Positions 50,805 to 60,367 of a stretch of 64,000 nucleotides of DNA are shown one piece after another. This DNA is from Cohnella phaseoli (lineage in GTDB: Bacteria; Bacillota; Bacilli; Paenibacillales; Paenibacillaceae): NCBI RefSeq assembly GCF_003386235.1, contig NZ_QRDZ01000026.1, forward strand, positions 1-64,000, in the 5' to 3' direction. Both the position numbers and the translations under genes were made by a program. The number at the start of each line of letters is the position of its first letter. Within the stretch, counting starts at the first letter, position 1. The notes below the pieces were generated by a model. It was not told the DNA's origin and searched no databases. It saw nothing but the letters and a program-made list of their open reading frames with translations.

Positions 50805-52154
50805 TTAGCCCGCCTGTTCCGCAGCCTGCCGGCTGTCTCTTGACGCGCTCTGCTTGCTGAACGAGACGATAAAGGTCGTTCCCTGACCGACTGTCGATTC
50901 TACCTGGATTTTGCCGTCGTGACGCTCCACGATGCTCATACATAAAACCAAACCTAAGCCGGTGCCGTTCGTCTTCGTCGTATAGAAGGGCTCGAACAGC
51001 AGCTTCAGCTTCTCCGCAGGAATGCCGACGCCGGTGTCGCTGACGCGCAGCTGCACCGAATCCGGCAAATTCGTCGTCTCGATTTTGAGCGCGCCTTTAT
51101 CGTTCATCGCTTCCATGCCGTTGCGCGACAAATTCAGCACAAGCTGCTTGATCTCCTTGCTGTTCATTAAAATCGGTTCCAGACTTGCGTCCGTGTGCAG
51201 ATCGATAATCTGCCCCCTCATATTGGCGTCCGCCCAGATCAGAGGCAGCAAATCGCTCAGCAGGTCGTTCAGGTTGAACAGCTCTTTCTCGGCGGTACGA
51301 TTCTGGGCCAACGACAGAAAATCGTTAATGATCAAATTCGTCCGGTCCAGCTCTTCCAGCACGATGTGAAAATACGTTTTCTGCTCCGCAGGGCTACGCT
51401 CGTTAAGCAGCTGTATAAATCCGCGAATAACTGCAAGCGGGTTGCGAATCTCGTGCGTAATGCTCGCGGCCATCTGCCCGACCAGACTCAGCCTCTCCAT
51501 TCTGTCGACCTCGTCCTTGAGCCCGTGAATCTCCCTGTCGTATCTTAGAGACATATCCCGAAGCTGCAGCTTCAGTTGAAATCTCTCAATAGTCAGCTCA
51601 ATATAGTGCACGCACAGCAGCGTCGCGACAATGAAAGCGGATACGAAAATAAGTGGAGCGCCCGTTACTGCGGAGAGCTTGTCGAACATGCTTCCCTGTG
51701 CGCTTGCGAAATACGACCCTGCCTGAAGCAGCCCAAGAAATAAGCAGGAATAGAGCGCAAACCATAGCTTCCCCTTGCGCGAACGGGAGCCGTAGTCGAA
51801 TTTTTTCGTAAAAAGCACTGTACCGTAAACCGCCAGGAAGCCGATCAAAACAAAATATTCCCATTGAAAGGCAATCTCTCCAAGTCTCTTAGCCGCGTAT
51901 ACAACGAGGAGCCCCAGAGAGATCGGAATGCCGCCGTATATCGAGCCTATCAATAGCGGAACATGGCGCAGGTCCAAAGAAAATCCATATGGATTCACTG
52001 TCGTAAAACTCATATTTAATAGCATGGCCAATCCGCAGCATAATCCGATGAATATGTGCGAATAGCCGGTTCTATCCGGTTTATCGTACCAAACCATGAA
52101 CATAAACACGGGAAGAAATACAATCAGGATCTGCAGTAGCGCATCTTTCCACAT
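50805..52154 (-). CDS. Sensor histidine kinase with five-helix LytS-like domain (KinB-like)
   Basis: This 449-residue kinase has six or so membrane helices in residues 1-190 (5TM-LYT type, with NPYGFSLDLRHVPLLIGSIYGG, a family motif). A coiled linker leads to the HisKA motif SITHEIRNPLAVIRGFIQLL with phosphorylated His near residue 234, the N box LNLSRNGMEAM, DTGVGIP and GTGLGLVLCMSIV. No response regulator gene is adjacent. Orphan kinases of this architecture in Bacilli and Paenibacilli feed the sporulation phosphorelay (KinB). That role is inferred. Confidence 0.88.
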   Translation of the reverse strand: MWKDALLQILIVFLPVFMFMVWYDKPDRTGYSHIFIGLCCGLAMLLNMSFTTVNPYGFSLDLRHVPLLIGSIYGGIPISLGLLVVYAAKRLGEIAFQWEYFVLIGFLAVYGTVLFTKKFDYGSRSRKGKLWFALYSCLFLGLLQAGSYFASAQGSMFDKLSAVTGAPLIFVSAFIVATLLCVHYIELTIERFQLKLQLRDMSLRYDREIHGLKDEVDRMERLSLVGQMAASITHEIRNPLAVIRGFIQLLNERSPAEQKTYFHIVLEELDRTNLIINDFLSLAQNRTAEKELFNLNDLLSDLLPLIWADANMRGQIIDLHTDASLEPILMNSKEIKQLVLNLSRNGMEAMNDKGALKIETTNLPDSVQLRVSDTGVGIPAEKLKLLFEPFYTTKTNGTGLGLVLCMSIVERHDGKIQVESTVGQGTTFIVSFSKQSASRDSRQAAEQAG

Positions 52155-52371
52155 CTAGCGAACCTCCCGCAACTACGGATCGGGATCTAGCGAATTTGTG
52201 CCGAATCACTTTGATTAAAGCACATCTCCCCATGAGTTACAATATAAGGCAGTTAGTAATCTTCACTTTTTCCGATATTCTTTATGAGCTTTTTTACATG
52301 AACGATGGAATTTTGCGTTCTCGGCATCCGGTGATACACTCTAAATATATCAATTAGTCAGGAGAACGAAC

Positions 52372-53628
52372 ATGGACTACGATGTGATCGTCATCGGCGG
52401 AGGCTCGGCGGGACTGATGGCCGCAATCGCCGCCAGCAAACGGCTCGCCGGCGTTCTGCTTCTCGACAAAGGAGACAAGCTGGGGCGCAAGCTCGGCATA
52501 TCCGGCGGAGGCAGATGCAATGTGACGAACAATAAGGACACCGACGAGCTGATCCGCCACATTCCCGGCAATGGACGGTTTTTGTACAGCTCCTTGGCGA
52601 ATTTCAACAATAAGGATATTATCGCTTTTTTTGAAAATTTGGGCATCCGTTTGAAGGAAGAAGACAACGGTCGAATGTTCCCTGTGACCGACCGCGCCAA
52701 AACCGTTGTCGACACGCTTGTCGGACAAGTGCGCAAACAGGGCGTCGACATTCGCGTGAACGCTCCAGTGGACACTGTGATGTACGAAGGCGGACGCGTT
52801 GCGGGCGTTCGGCTGCGTTCGGGAGAAACGCTAAGCTGCAGAGCGGTCATCGTCGCTTCGGGAGGCAAGTCCGTACCGCAGACAGGCTCGACCGGAGACG
52901 GTTACGCCTGGGCGGAGAAAGCGGGCCACACGATCACCGAGCTGTTTCCGACGGAAGTGCCGCTAACCTCTAACGAGCCTTTTATTACAAGCAAAGAGCT
53001 TCAGGGACTCAGCCTTAGGGATGTCGCCTTGTCGGTCTGGAGCGCCAAAGGAAAGCGAATCGTCGAGCATCGCGGAGACATGATTTTCACCCATTTCGGG
53101 GTTTCCGGGCCGATCGCGCTGCGGTGCAGCCAGTTTGTCGTCAAAGAGCTGAAGGCATCCCGGGCGGGCAACGTCGAAACGGCGATCGATCTGATGCCGG
53201 ACAAAAGCCCGGACGAAGTGTACGCCGAGACGCTGAAGCTGGCCGAACAGGAGCCGAAGAAAGCGGTCAAGAACGTGCTTAAAGCCTGCCTCCCCGAGAA
53301 AATGATCCCGCCGCTGCTGCGCGGAGCCGAGTTGGCGGAGACGACCACCTTCGACAATTTGCCGCGCCAGTCATGGAGCCGTCTTTGCGGACTGATCAAG
53401 CGGTTCCCGATTCGGGTATACGGCACGCTGTCGATCGAGGACGCTTTTGTTACCGGCGGAGGCGTGAGCTTAAAGGAGATCGATCCGAAAACGATGGAAT
53501 CGAAGCTGATGGACGGGCTCTACTTCTGCGGCGAAATTCTGGACATTCACGGCTACACGGGCGGCTACAACATTACGGCGGCTTTCTCGACGGGATATAC
53601 GGCGGGGACGCATGCGGCTGGAAGATAG
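52372..53628 (+). CDS. HI0933/YhiN family flavoprotein
   Basis: This 418-residue NAD(P)/FAD-dependent oxidoreductase of the HI0933 family (B. subtilis YtfP) has an N-terminal dinucleotide fold ([22 protein letters not shown]). The family signature [21 protein letters not shown] lies near residue 42-62, [28 protein letters not shown] near 160, and the C-terminal [31 protein letters not shown] closes the FAD site. The substrate is unknown. AGGAGAACGAAC precedes the ATG. It diverges from the KinB-like kinase gene. Confidence 0.93.
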   Translation: MDYDVIVIGGGSAGLMAAIAASKRLAGVLLLDKGDKLGRKLGISGGGRCNVTNNKDTDELIRHIPGNGRFLYSSLANFNNKDIIAFFENLGIRLKEEDNGRMFPVTDRAKTVVDTLVGQVRKQGVDIRVNAPVDTVMYEGGRVAGVRLRSGETLSCRAVIVASGGKSVPQTGSTGDGYAWAEKAGHTITELFPTEVPLTSNEPFITSKELQGLSLRDVALSVWSAKGKRIVEHRGDMIFTHFGVSGPIALRCSQFVVKELKASRAGNVETAIDLMPDKSPDEVYAETLKLAEQEPKKAVKNVLKACLPEKMIPPLLRGAELAETTTFDNLPRQSWSRLCGLIKRFPIRVYGTLSIEDAFVTGGGVSLKEIDPKTMESKLMDGLYFCGEILDIHGYTGGYNITAAFSTGYTAGTHAAGR

Positions 53629-53630
53629 AT

Positions 53631-53673
53631 AAAAAGGGGACGCTCGGCGGCCTTATCGGCCCCTGCGTCCCCT
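53631..53673. terminator. Convergent terminator
   Basis: AGGGGACGC (53635-53643) pairs with GCGTCCCCT (53665-53673), with inner GGCC pairing. Five A on the left give a T tract to the minus-strand permease transcript, and the plus-strand flavoprotein gene ends just before it. Confidence 0.85.
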
Positions 53674-53678
53674 GATGT

Positions 53679-54503
53679 TTATTTAGTACCGGTAAACGTA
53701 ATTCCCTGTACGAAAAAGCGATTGAAGAAAACGTAAATGAGCAGCGCCGGAATGGTCATAATGACCGATGCCGCCATAATGTAGTTCCAGAAGCTGATAT
53801 ACTGGCCTTTGAACGTGTTCAGGCCGACCGACAAGGTGAACATCGATTTGTCCGACATCAGCATGAGCGGCTTCAAAAACTCGTTCCAGGCGCCCATGAA
53901 GATAAAGATCGTCTGCGCGGCCAGAGCGGGCTTGGCAAGCGGAAGAACGACGCGGAAGAACAGCCCGAGCTTGCCAAGACCGTCCAGCTCGGACGCCTCC
54001 TCAAGCTCCTTCGGAAAGCTGATGAAAAATTGACGCATCATAAAAATGTAAGTCGCTTGAGCGGCCATCGGAACGATAATCGCCTGATAACTGTTGAGCC
54101 AGCCCAGTTCCTTGATAATCAGATAGCTTGGAATAATCGTCAGCTGCCCCGGGATCATGATCATGGCCAGAATGCTATAGAACATTAGCGTGCTTCCGGG
54201 GAAATGGATTCTGGCGAGCGCATACCCGGCCATGGAATTGAACAGCAGATTAAACGCCGTTACCGACAGCGCGATAAACGCGCTGTTCAGAAACCATCTG
54301 CCGAACAGCGGCTCCTGCTGGAAAATCGTCCGATAATTGTCGAAGGTGAAATGTTTCGGAATGAGATGCATGCCTCCGGACACGATTTCCGGCAGCGACT
54401 TGAACGAAGCGGACAGCGCCCACAAAAACGGAATAAACGTAATTAACGCATAGACGCCCAATAGAACGTAAAACGCCGACTTGAAGCGATTGATCGAACG
54501 CAT
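53679..54503 (-). CDS. Sugar ABC transporter permease, MalG-like
   Basis: This 274-residue CUT1 permease has six membrane segments and the EAA loop KELEEASELDGLGKLGLFFRVVLPLAKPA near residue 190. It is the last gene of the second sugar-import operon and pairs with the MalF-like permease encoded 14 bp upstream. As in the first operon, no ATPase is encoded nearby. The neighbouring alpha-glucan-type enzyme suggests an oligosaccharide substrate. Confidence 0.9.
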   Translation of the reverse strand: MRSINRFKSAFYVLLGVYALITFIPFLWALSASFKSLPEIVSGGMHLIPKHFTFDNYRTIFQQEPLFGRWFLNSAFIALSVTAFNLLFNSMAGYALARIHFPGSTLMFYSILAMIMIPGQLTIIPSYLIIKELGWLNSYQAIIVPMAAQATYIFMMRQFFISFPKELEEASELDGLGKLGLFFRVVLPLAKPALAAQTIFIFMGAWNEFLKPLMLMSDKSMFTLSVGLNTFKGQYISFWNYIMAASVIMTIPALLIYVFFNRFFVQGITFTGTK

Positions 54504-54517
54504 CGCAATCCTCCTCC

Positions 54518-55414
54518 CTAATTAAGCTTCTCTTCCTTGAAAAACAGCCGCTGCACGAGGGTAATGAGCATGATGACGACCGCAAGCAGAAACGCCAGCG
54601 CGGAAGCGTAACCCATGTCCAGATTTTTGAACGCATATTGATAAATCAGCAATACCATCGTCAGCGTGGCGTTGTTCGGCCCCCCGGAGCCTGCCGAGAA
54701 AATGTAAGATTGGTCGAAGAGTTGGAACGTTCCGATAATGCCCATGACGATGACGTAGAAAGTGACCGGCTTTAGCTGCGGCAGCGTAATTCTTCTGAAC
54801 TTCTGCCATGCGTTCGCCCCGTCGATGTCCGCCGCCTCGTACAGGTTCCGCGGAATGTCTTGAAGCGCGGCCAGATAGATGACCATGAATAGCGGAGCCG
54901 TCGACCAGACGTTCATGATCATGATGCCGAGCAGCGCAACGGACGGATCGCCGAGCCAATTGTAGGTCGGCAGACCGACCAGCTCCAGCAAATAATTGAG
55001 CAGACCGTTGCTGTTGTAGATCCACATGAAAATCAGCACAAGTACAGCCGACGAGGTTACTGTCGGCAAATAGAATGCGATTCGAAAGAAGTTGCGATAG
55101 CGAAGCTGCATATTGAGGATCGAAGCCAATGCCAACGCCAGTACCGTCTGGGAGGGCACGACGATCAGCGCATATTTGGCCGTGTTTCTGAGCGCGATCC
55201 ATAGGCGCGGATCGTCGATCATCCGCTCGAAGTTGGCGGAGCCGACGAACTTGTAGCTGACCGCCCCGAGCAAGTTCACTTTATGAAGCGACAGAAAAAT
55301 CGCGTAAGCGATCGGCAGCATCAGAAAGCAGCCGAGAATGACAATGACGGGGGACATGAACGAATAGCCCGATAAGGCGTCCCTGATTTTTGCTTTTGAA
55401 TACGACTTGGCCAT
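54518..55414 (-). CDS. Sugar ABC transporter permease, MalF-like
   Basis: This 298-residue CUT1 permease opens with a membrane helix at PVIVILGCFLMLPIAYAIFLSL. The EAA loop YEAADIDGANAWQKFRRITLPQLKP lies near residue 205. It works with the MalG-like partner and the binding protein encoded upstream. It is separated from the binding-protein gene by 163 bp that contain two strong hairpins, a likely means of lowering permease expression relative to the binding protein. Confidence 0.9.
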   Translation of the reverse strand: MAKSYSKAKIRDALSGYSFMSPVIVILGCFLMLPIAYAIFLSLHKVNLLGAVSYKFVGSANFERMIDDPRLWIALRNTAKYALIVVPSQTVLALALASILNMQLRYRNFFRIAFYLPTVTSSAVLVLIFMWIYNSNGLLNYLLELVGLPTYNWLGDPSVALLGIMIMNVWSTAPLFMVIYLAALQDIPRNLYEAADIDGANAWQKFRRITLPQLKPVTFYVIVMGIIGTFQLFDQSYIFSAGSGGPNNATLTMVLLIYQYAFKNLDMGYASALAFLLAVVIMLITLVQRLFFKEEKLN

Positions 55415-55447
55415 CTTGAGATACTCCTTTCGGCCGTTCCCGGTTGG

Positions 55448-55558
55448 GGCGTGAAATGACTAAAGCCGGATCAAGGCGCGCGGCTGCACTCGTTTCACGC
55501 CAACGCGCGGCAATGCGGGAAACGCGGCGTCCGCCTTCGGCCCGACGCTGCGTTTCCC
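55448..55558 (-). promoter_or_regulatory. Two intercistronic hairpins between binding-protein and permease genes
   Basis: The first stem is GGCGTGAAA (55448-55456) / TTTCACGCC (55493-55501). The second is GGGAAACGC-GCGTC (from 55517) / GACGC-GCGTTTCCC (to 55558). There is no T tract. Position and form match the hairpin at 5376-5429 in the first sugar operon. Confidence 0.65.
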
Positions 55559-55577
55559 CTTCATGTTTCGGGCTGCT

Positions 55578-56903
55578 TTATTGCCCTGCTTTGATTTCCT
55601 TGTTCGCCGTATCTTGAGCAGTGGCAAGAGCTTCGTTCAACGACGATCCGCCCGTATAAGCCGCGATGAACTGGTTGTTGAAATTGTTCATAACCGTAGG
55701 CAGCGTGGGGCCTGCCTGCCAAGGCGTAGCGTAGGACGATCCCGCTACGAGAGCGCCGCGCAGAGCGTCTTTGTCATAGCCGAGCTCGGCGGAGACCGAC
55801 TTCCGGGTTGGCAGAGCGAAGCCTTTGCTCGTCCACGTCTTCATGCCTTCCTTGCCGGTCAAGTACGACATCAGCTTCCATGCCGCTTCTTTCTTGGCCG
55901 AATTTTTATTCATTACGTAAGCGACCGTAAAGGCCATCGTTCCTTTTTTCCCGTTTACGGTAGGTACCTCTGCCGTTCCAAAGTCGACGTCGGGGAAGTT
56001 GCTTTGAATGAACGGAATCGCCCAGTTGCCTTCAAGAACCATAGCCGCCTTTTGTTGGCCGAACATCTCGCCGCCCCAGCCCGAACCGACGTCGGAAGGC
56101 TGGCCCGCCGTTTGAGCTTTAAGATGCTGGTCGACGACGAGAGCGAGTCCCTTCTCCCCTTCTGGAGTCGCGAACGCAGCTTGACCTTGATCGTCGACGA
56201 GTTTGCCGCCGAACGCCTGGATCATGAACATCTGGCGCGCCAGCTCAGGCGCTTGGCCAAGACCGTAGACCTCAACCTTGCTTCCGTTCTTTTTGGTCAG
56301 CTTTTCGGAAACTTCCTGCAGTTCGTCCCAGGTGGCGGGAGGAGCAGTTATGCCGGCGTCGGCAAACATTTTTTTGTTGTAGAACAGCGCCAATGTAGAG
56401 GTGTCCTTCGGGAAGCCGTAGATTTTGCCGTCGGCCCCTTTGAACGCATTTACAGTCGGAGCCTCGAAGTCGTTCAGATCGAACTCGGGCGTAACATAAC
56501 CGTCGAGCGGCTCAAGAACGTCCTTATCAATCAGAGCTGGCGCTTCGAAAGCATCCAGATAAAAGACATCCGGCGCCTCGTTGCCGATCAGGCGGGTTTT
56601 AATGACGTCCATGTACTGGTCGGCGATGACTTCGTACTTGACTTTAATGTCGGGATTTTTCGCTTGAAATTCATCCAGCACTTGCTGCAGCAGCTGTTGC
56701 TCCTCCGGAGAAGAGCCCCATCCAGCCAACGTGACTTCGACGGGCTCCTGCGCAGGCGCAGACGATTCGGGCGCGCTTGCGGAAGAGGACGGAGATGAGG
56801 ACGGAGAAGCGCTTTCAGCGCCGTTGGAGCCGTTCCCGCAAGCGGAGACGACCAAGGAAAGAGCAAGCATCGAGGCAAGCGTAATCGACATTTTTTGTTT
56901 CAT
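55578..56903 (-). CDS. Extracellular sugar-binding lipoprotein of ABC transporter
   Basis: This 441-residue family 1 solute-binding protein has a lipoprotein signal with lipobox VVSACGNGS (Cys22). A Ser/Pro/Ala-rich linker (about 23-55) leads to the binding domain, including LGGWGSSPEEQQLLQQVLDEFQ-like start (VTLAGWGSSPEEQQ), YLDAFEAPALIDKDVL, LALFYNKKMFADAGITAPPATWDEL and GNWAIPFIQSNFPDV. It delivers sugar to the two permeases encoded downstream. GGGAGGAAGG precedes the ATG. A second hydrolase gene upstream suggests an alpha-glucan oligosaccharide ligand, but this is inference. Confidence 0.9.
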   Translation of the reverse strand: MKQKMSITLASMLALSLVVSACGNGSNGAESASPSSSPSSSASAPESSAPAQEPVEVTLAGWGSSPEEQQLLQQVLDEFQAKNPDIKVKYEVIADQYMDVIKTRLIGNEAPDVFYLDAFEAPALIDKDVLEPLDGYVTPEFDLNDFEAPTVNAFKGADGKIYGFPKDTSTLALFYNKKMFADAGITAPPATWDELQEVSEKLTKKNGSKVEVYGLGQAPELARQMFMIQAFGGKLVDDQGQAAFATPEGEKGLALVVDQHLKAQTAGQPSDVGSGWGGEMFGQQKAAMVLEGNWAIPFIQSNFPDVDFGTAEVPTVNGKKGTMAFTVAYVMNKNSAKKEAAWKLMSYLTGKEGMKTWTSKGFALPTRKSVSAELGYDKDALRGALVAGSSYATPWQAGPTLPTVMNNFNNQFIAAYTGGSSLNEALATAQDTANKEIKAGQ

Positions 56904-57053
56904 AGTAAACCTTCCTCCCTTTTTATATGCATGTATCTATAATTAAACGGGCTGAACAAATCGCGGCAAACGATTGACGCGACGCCGAGCCGGCGGTACC
57001 TTCCGGCCCGGCCGCCGCGATCCGCGCAGTCCGCTCAATCCAACGAATGCGGA

Positions 57054-59156
57054 TCAGTCCGCAATCTCAATGGAGCAGCCGCTGCTGTTCTCCAGAATTT
57101 CAAGCTGCACGGCAGCTTTGTCGTCCTTACGGCTCAGCTCCACCGATATGCGCCCTTCGGCCACCGGCAAGTCCTTTACGGTCAGCCGATCAACGCCTTC
57201 GGGCAGGAACGGCGCAAATTTCAGCTTGCCATTGAGAGCGTCGGGCTCCAGGCCAAGCATCGCCTGAACGAGCACGATCGAGGTGCCCGCCGCCCAAGCT
57301 TGCGGCGAGCAGGCCACCGGATAAGAAACCGGATAGCCGATCGAATCGTCATAGCCGCAAAACAGTTCCGGTAGCCGGGTGTATTCGAAATGCTCGGCGG
57401 CTTTCAGCAGGCCGGAGACGACGACGGAAGCGTCCTCCTTCAACCCTAGACGGCTCATGCCGATCAGGATCATGGAGTTGTCGTGCGGCCAGACGCTGCC
57501 GTCGTGATAGCTCATCGGGTTATAGCCCGTCGAGCCGGTCGACATCGTCCGGATGCCATACCCTCCGAACATGTCGGGCGCCACCAGCCTTTGCGAGACG
57601 ATTCTGGCTTTATCCTCCGAAACGATCCCGCTCATAAGCAGGTGTCCCGGATTGGAGGTGACGGAGCGAACCTGGTTTTTGTCGGCATCCAGCGCGATGG
57701 CGTAAAACCGTTCTTCCGGCATCCAGAACGCGGCATCGAGCGTTGCCTTCATCCGCTCCGCCTCTTCTCTCAGCCTGCGAGCCGTATCGTCGCGGCCCAG
57801 CCGCTCCAAAACGGACGCAAGCTTCGTTTTCGCCTGATAGACATACCCTTGAACTTCGATCAAAGCGATCGGAGCCTTCGCGAATTCTCCGTCCGCATGG
57901 ACGACCGAATCCGCGGAATCTTTCCAGCCTTGATTGGCGATGCCTTTGGACGATTCCTGATAATATTCGACCCAACCGTCCTTGTCGCGATCCCCGTAAC
58001 TGTCGATCCATTCCAGCGCGCTCTCGATATTCGGCATAAGTCGTTCGATGACGGAAGTATCTCCTGTCCAATGCGCATATTCCGCAGCGAGCAAAATAAA
58101 CAGCGGCGTCGAATCAATGCTCCCATAATAAGGGGCAAACGGCACTTGGCCCGAACGGGCAAGCTCCCCGTTGCGAAGCTCGTGCATGATTTTGCCTTGC
58201 TGTTCGTCCTTCCACGGGTTGACCTCCGTGCCTTGATAGTCCGCCATTATTTCAAGCGTTCCTCGGGCGATATCCGGGTTCAGAGGAAGCATCTGCAAAG
58301 CCGCGATCAAGCTGTCCCGTCCGAATGGCACCGCGTACCAGGGCAGCCCCGCAACCGGGAACAAGCCGCTCCCGAAATCCGTCAACAGCACGCGCAGATC
58401 CTGCACGCCCCGGTCGAACAGACGGTTAAGCACCTTCGAGTCGCTCTCGACCTTCATGACGCTTTCGTTCCATTGTTCGTAAGTCGATTGCAATTCGGCC
58501 AGCGCGATTTCGCTTGGAGTAGGTACGGAGCGGTGTCCTCCTGTCGAAGGCATGACGGTAATCGCGATCCGCTTCATCTCTTTAGGCTGCAAGCCGATAC
58601 GGAAGAAAGCTTCTCCCTGCTCGCTTACCGAGTCCGCTTCCGTGTCCCAGGATACGACAGTGCTCCTCCGAACCCCGTCCGCGCCTTCGTATACCGCATG
58701 CCACGAAGTCGTAGTGGCGTCGCGCTCCGTCACTGTGCCCAGCCGGTCGGAGGGCTGAAAGCCGCGAACGAGAAACATATCCTTGAAATCCGCATCGAAT
58801 AGCAGCCCGATTTCAAAATGCAGCGCCTTTGTCGAAAAGTTCGTCATAATGACGTTCTCATACAGTACGTCCTCATAGATGAATCTTTCCCGGATCAGCT
58901 CGACCGATTCCCTCCAAAGCTTAACCTCGCCGTTCGTCTCCTCGTGCTCGTTGGTCAACCGGATTCGAGCCACATAGTTTTCGTCGGCGGCGGACGATAG
59001 CAGCAGCGGCCGTTTACCGTTCAGCGTCAGCTCCATTCGGCTCAGGAAACGGGTATCCTTCATATACAGTCCGTCTTGGGCATCGTTCCCCGGAACGTCC
59101 CCGCGAATGTCCGTCATCAGAAAAAGATCGTTGTGCTTGATCACTCTGTAATTCAT
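57054..59156 (-). CDS. Glycogen debranching-type enzyme (amylo-alpha-1,6-glucosidase family)
   Basis: This 700-residue protein has an N-terminal glycogen-debranching beta domain (residues 1-215, opening YRVIKHNDLFLMTDIRGDVPG). An (alpha/alpha)6 barrel follows with GLPWYAVPFGRDSLIAALQML near 275, YYGSIDSTPLFILLAAEYAHWTGD near 350, NQGWKDSADSVVHADGEFAKAPIALIEVQGYVYQAK near 420 and NPMSYHDGSVWPHDNSMI near 560, the glutamate/aspartate-bearing catalytic stretches. No signal peptide is present, so it acts in the cytosol on imported saccharide. A perfect LacI-type operator lies 29 bp before its start. Exact linkage specificity is not known. Confidence 0.88.
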   Translation of the reverse strand: MNYRVIKHNDLFLMTDIRGDVPGNDAQDGLYMKDTRFLSRMELTLNGKRPLLLSSAADENYVARIRLTNEHEETNGEVKLWRESVELIRERFIYEDVLYENVIMTNFSTKALHFEIGLLFDADFKDMFLVRGFQPSDRLGTVTERDATTTSWHAVYEGADGVRRSTVVSWDTEADSVSEQGEAFFRIGLQPKEMKRIAITVMPSTGGHRSVPTPSEIALAELQSTYEQWNESVMKVESDSKVLNRLFDRGVQDLRVLLTDFGSGLFPVAGLPWYAVPFGRDSLIAALQMLPLNPDIARGTLEIMADYQGTEVNPWKDEQQGKIMHELRNGELARSGQVPFAPYYGSIDSTPLFILLAAEYAHWTGDTSVIERLMPNIESALEWIDSYGDRDKDGWVEYYQESSKGIANQGWKDSADSVVHADGEFAKAPIALIEVQGYVYQAKTKLASVLERLGRDDTARRLREEAERMKATLDAAFWMPEERFYAIALDADKNQVRSVTSNPGHLLMSGIVSEDKARIVSQRLVAPDMFGGYGIRTMSTGSTGYNPMSYHDGSVWPHDNSMILIGMSRLGLKEDASVVVSGLLKAAEHFEYTRLPELFCGYDDSIGYPVSYPVACSPQAWAAGTSIVLVQAMLGLEPDALNGKLKFAPFLPEGVDRLTVKDLPVAEGRISVELSRKDDKAAVQLEILENSSGCSIEIAD

Positions 59157-59184
59157 TTTGTCCCCATCCCGTATTCTTATATTT

Positions 59185-59204
59185 AATCCGAAACGTTTCG
59201 GATT
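59185..59204. promoter_or_regulatory. LacI-family operator before the debranching-enzyme gene
   Basis: AATCCGAAACGTTTCGGATT is a perfect 20-bp palindrome with the central CG typical of LacI/GalR operators. It lies 29 bp upstream of the gene and downstream of the lacI gene, in the promoter of the sugar operon. Confidence 0.85.
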
Positions 59205-59271
59205 TTGGCGAAAAAAAACTATTTTTATTATTTAAGCCTCGAGACTGGAAGCAGCGTCTCTCCTTACAATG

Positions 59272-60285
59272 CTAGAGACGCCGCGTGCTTTCCCTGACGA
59301 CCAGTTGATTGCTAAGCAGAATTTTGCGGTTATCCGTCCGCTCCTCCAGCATATCGATCAGCAATTGCGCCGCCTGATAGCCAAGCTCGTATTTGTCCTG
59401 CCGAATCGTCGTTAGCTTGGGCGAGCAATACGAAGCGATCGTAATGTCGTCGAATCCGATAACAGACATCTCTTCCGGCACTTTGCGGCCCATTTTCTCA
59501 AGCGTTCTCATGGCGCCGAGCGCCATCAAATCGCTGGCGCAGAACACCGCCGTAACGTCCGGGTTGCGAATCAGGATCTGGTACATGGCTTCCGCCCCGC
59601 CGTCCTCCGAAAATCCCCCGTCATAAACCAGTGATGAATCGGCGGACAAACCGAACTGCTCGTGCGCTTTCTTGTAGCCGAAGTAACGGTCCTGGCTGAC
59701 AGAAGCTTGGTTGTGTCCGTTGATCATGGCGATCCTCCGGTGACCTTGCTCCAGCAAATGCCGGACGGCCATCGTCGCCCCGATCTTACTGTCCGAAGTG
59801 ACGTGCGCGACGTTCGCTCCCGTTATCGGAATGTCGATCAGGACGCATGGAAAGGAATTTTGTTCGACGACCTCATGCAGATACGGATCGTCCAGACGCA
59901 AGCCCGACAGAATTGCACCCTCCACATTTCTTTCCTTGCACAGCGAAGCATAGGATTTCTCCACTTGCTTGGACGGATTCGTGCTGAACAGCAGCAAATC
60001 GTAATTCAATTCCCCGGCTCTGTCGTTAATGCCGCACAATACCTCGTACGCAAATGCATCCTTGGCTCCCGCGCGGTTAATGTCCGAGATGATGAGACCG
60101 ATCGTACGCGTCTTCTTCGACACCAGGCTTCTGGCTACGGCATTGGGACTGTAGGACAGATCGGCGGCGACCTGCTTGATCTTCCTCCGCGTTTCCTCGT
60201 TCACATCGTCGTATCCGTTCAGCGCCCGGGATACCGTCGTAACCGATACGCCCGCTTTTCTAGCGATATCTTTGATCGTTGCCAT
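59272..60285 (-). CDS. LacI-family transcriptional regulator
   Basis: This 337-residue repressor has the LacI helix-turn-helix MATIKDIARKAGVSVTTVSRALNGYDDVNEETRRK at the N-terminus, a hinge helix (SPNAVARSLVSKK) and a periplasmic-binding-protein-like effector domain (TIGLIISDINRAGAKDAF to ELGYQAAQLLIDML). The ATG at 60285 follows AAAGGTG; a longer frame of 48 codons is not supported. The effector is probably the sugar imported by the adjacent ABC transporter. Matching CG-centred palindromes lie before its own gene (60301) and before the debranching-enzyme gene (59185), indicating auto- and local regulation. Confidence 0.94.
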   Translation of the reverse strand: MATIKDIARKAGVSVTTVSRALNGYDDVNEETRRKIKQVAADLSYSPNAVARSLVSKKTRTIGLIISDINRAGAKDAFAYEVLCGINDRAGELNYDLLLFSTNPSKQVEKSYASLCKERNVEGAILSGLRLDDPYLHEVVEQNSFPCVLIDIPITGANVAHVTSDSKIGATMAVRHLLEQGHRRIAMINGHNQASVSQDRYFGYKKAHEQFGLSADSSLVYDGGFSEDGGAEAMYQILIRNPDVTAVFCASDLMALGAMRTLEKMGRKVPEEMSVIGFDDITIASYCSPKLTTIRQDKYELGYQAAQLLIDMLEERTDNRKILLSNQLVVRESTRRL

Positions 60286-60300
60286 TCCGCAGACACCTTT

Positions 60301-60314
60301 CCAAAACGTTTCGG
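60301..60314. promoter_or_regulatory. LacI-family operator before the lacI gene itself
   Basis: CCAAAACGTTTCGG matches the core of the operator at 59185-59204 with one asymmetric position. It overlaps the region just upstream of the ribosome binding site, suiting autorepression. Confidence 0.65.
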
Positions 60315-60367
60315 ACCAAGTATAAAACAAAAAGCGCCGCAAATGCAAGCGCTTTTTCTGAATCCGT

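Noticed and set aside
50629-50943. 104-codon minus-strand frame overlapping the 41-codon gene
   Set aside because: It overlaps the kinase C-terminus in another frame and lacks a ribosome binding site, while the short frame has an excellent one.
57483-58802. 439-codon plus-strand frame across the debranching-enzyme gene
   Set aside because: Shadow of a gene with clear domain motifs; the product is Arg/His-rich without recognisable domains and has no ribosome binding site.
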